Below are positions 6,547-6,656 of a stretch of 6,656 nucleotides of DNA, piece by piece (positions within the stretch are counted from its first letter, which is position 1; each line of letters opens with the position of its first letter). Origin of the DNA: Burkholderiales bacterium (GTDB lineage: Bacteria; Pseudomonadota; Gammaproteobacteria; Burkholderiales; Burkholderiaceae_D); the NCBI GenBank assembly GCA_028868455.1, contig JAGWUK010000167.1:1-6656 (forward strand), written 5' to 3'. The translations under genes and the position numbers were made by a program. A model generated the notes under the pieces. It did not search any database. It was given only the letters and a program-made list of their open reading frames with translations, and was not told the origin of the DNA.

Positions 6547-6656
6547 ATCAGGTATTTTAATAGCGACTTCGCGTCAAATTGATTTACCAGTGACTGGCCG
6601 AAACACATCAAAGCGAGTGCCGATTAACCGTGAGTGGAAGAATGTGATACCTGATG
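6509..6656 (+). CDS. Possible divergent gene, N-terminal 49 codons, product unknown (cut by right edge)
   Basis: An ATG at 6509 opens a plus-strand frame with no stop before the window ends. It is preceded by GAAGGG (6498-6503) with a five-nt spacer, a good ribosome site. The peptide begins MTKEAFGNVTSLKSGILIA, continues with TSRQIDLPVTGRNTSKR and ends REWKNVIPD. It has no signal peptide or membrane segment, and I do not recognise a family. Its third-position G+C (20 of 49 codons) seems lower than that of the flagellar genes. A chance open frame of this length is not rare (roughly one in ten for random sequence), so the support is mainly the start plus ribosome site. The alternative is non-coding leader sequence for flhB, or the tail of a minus-strand gene. 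Confidence 0.38.
   Translation, partial: MTKEAFGNVTSLKSGILIATSRQIDLPVTGRNTSKRVPINREWKNVIPD

Noticed and set aside
6579..6656. Minus-strand open stub entering from the right edge, ending in PVTGKSI and a stop
   Set aside because: It is only 26 codons, resembles no known C-terminus (such as CheZ), and overlaps the better supported plus-strand start.

Overview
The window is a flagellar gene cluster, almost certainly from a betaproteobacterium. The genes lie on the minus strand in the order flhB, flhA, flhF, flhG, fliA and then a MotA-type stator gene cut by the left edge. The evidence for the lineage is this gene order, the N-terminal MYTASG of FliA, the MNVRKF start of FlhF and a G+C content judged by eye at around half. 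A family such as Oxalobacteraceae, or a relative in Burkholderiales or Nitrosomonadales, is plausible, but the sequence alone does not fix it.

Layout from right to left, which is the direction of transcription. Positions 6356-6656 hold the upstream region of flhB. It carries a perfect 8-bp hairpin just before the gene, several short palindromes, and a possible divergent plus-strand gene that starts at 6509 and leaves the window. No confident promoter could be recognised there. Positions 6355-5204 encode FlhB (export switch) and 5207-3120 encode FlhA (export gate). Positions 3123-1792 encode FlhF, an SRP-type GTPase for polar flagellar placement. Positions 1799-957 encode FlhG/FleN, its MinD-like partner. 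Positions 950-219 encode FliA, sigma-28. From 237 to the left edge runs the first 79 codons of a MotA-family stator, best called MotC.

The six genes form a tightly packed operon. Junctions are overlaps of 4, 4 and 8 nt, a gap of 6 nt, and an overlap of 19 nt, with no terminator between genes. Together they cover export of flagellar subunits (FlhA, FlhB), control of flagellar site and number (FlhF, FlhG), the late-gene sigma factor (FliA) and motor torque (MotC). The presence of FlhF and FlhG suggests polar flagella or a small, controlled number of them.

No new system is evident: most of the window is ordinary flagellar core. The most interesting point is FlhG. It keeps the N-terminal DQAxGLR motif thought to act on FlhF, but its Walker A loop and the second acidic position of the DAD motif are altered, so it may not be a working ATPase. 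The other points worth a look are the unassigned right-edge ORF and the inverted repeats around its start.
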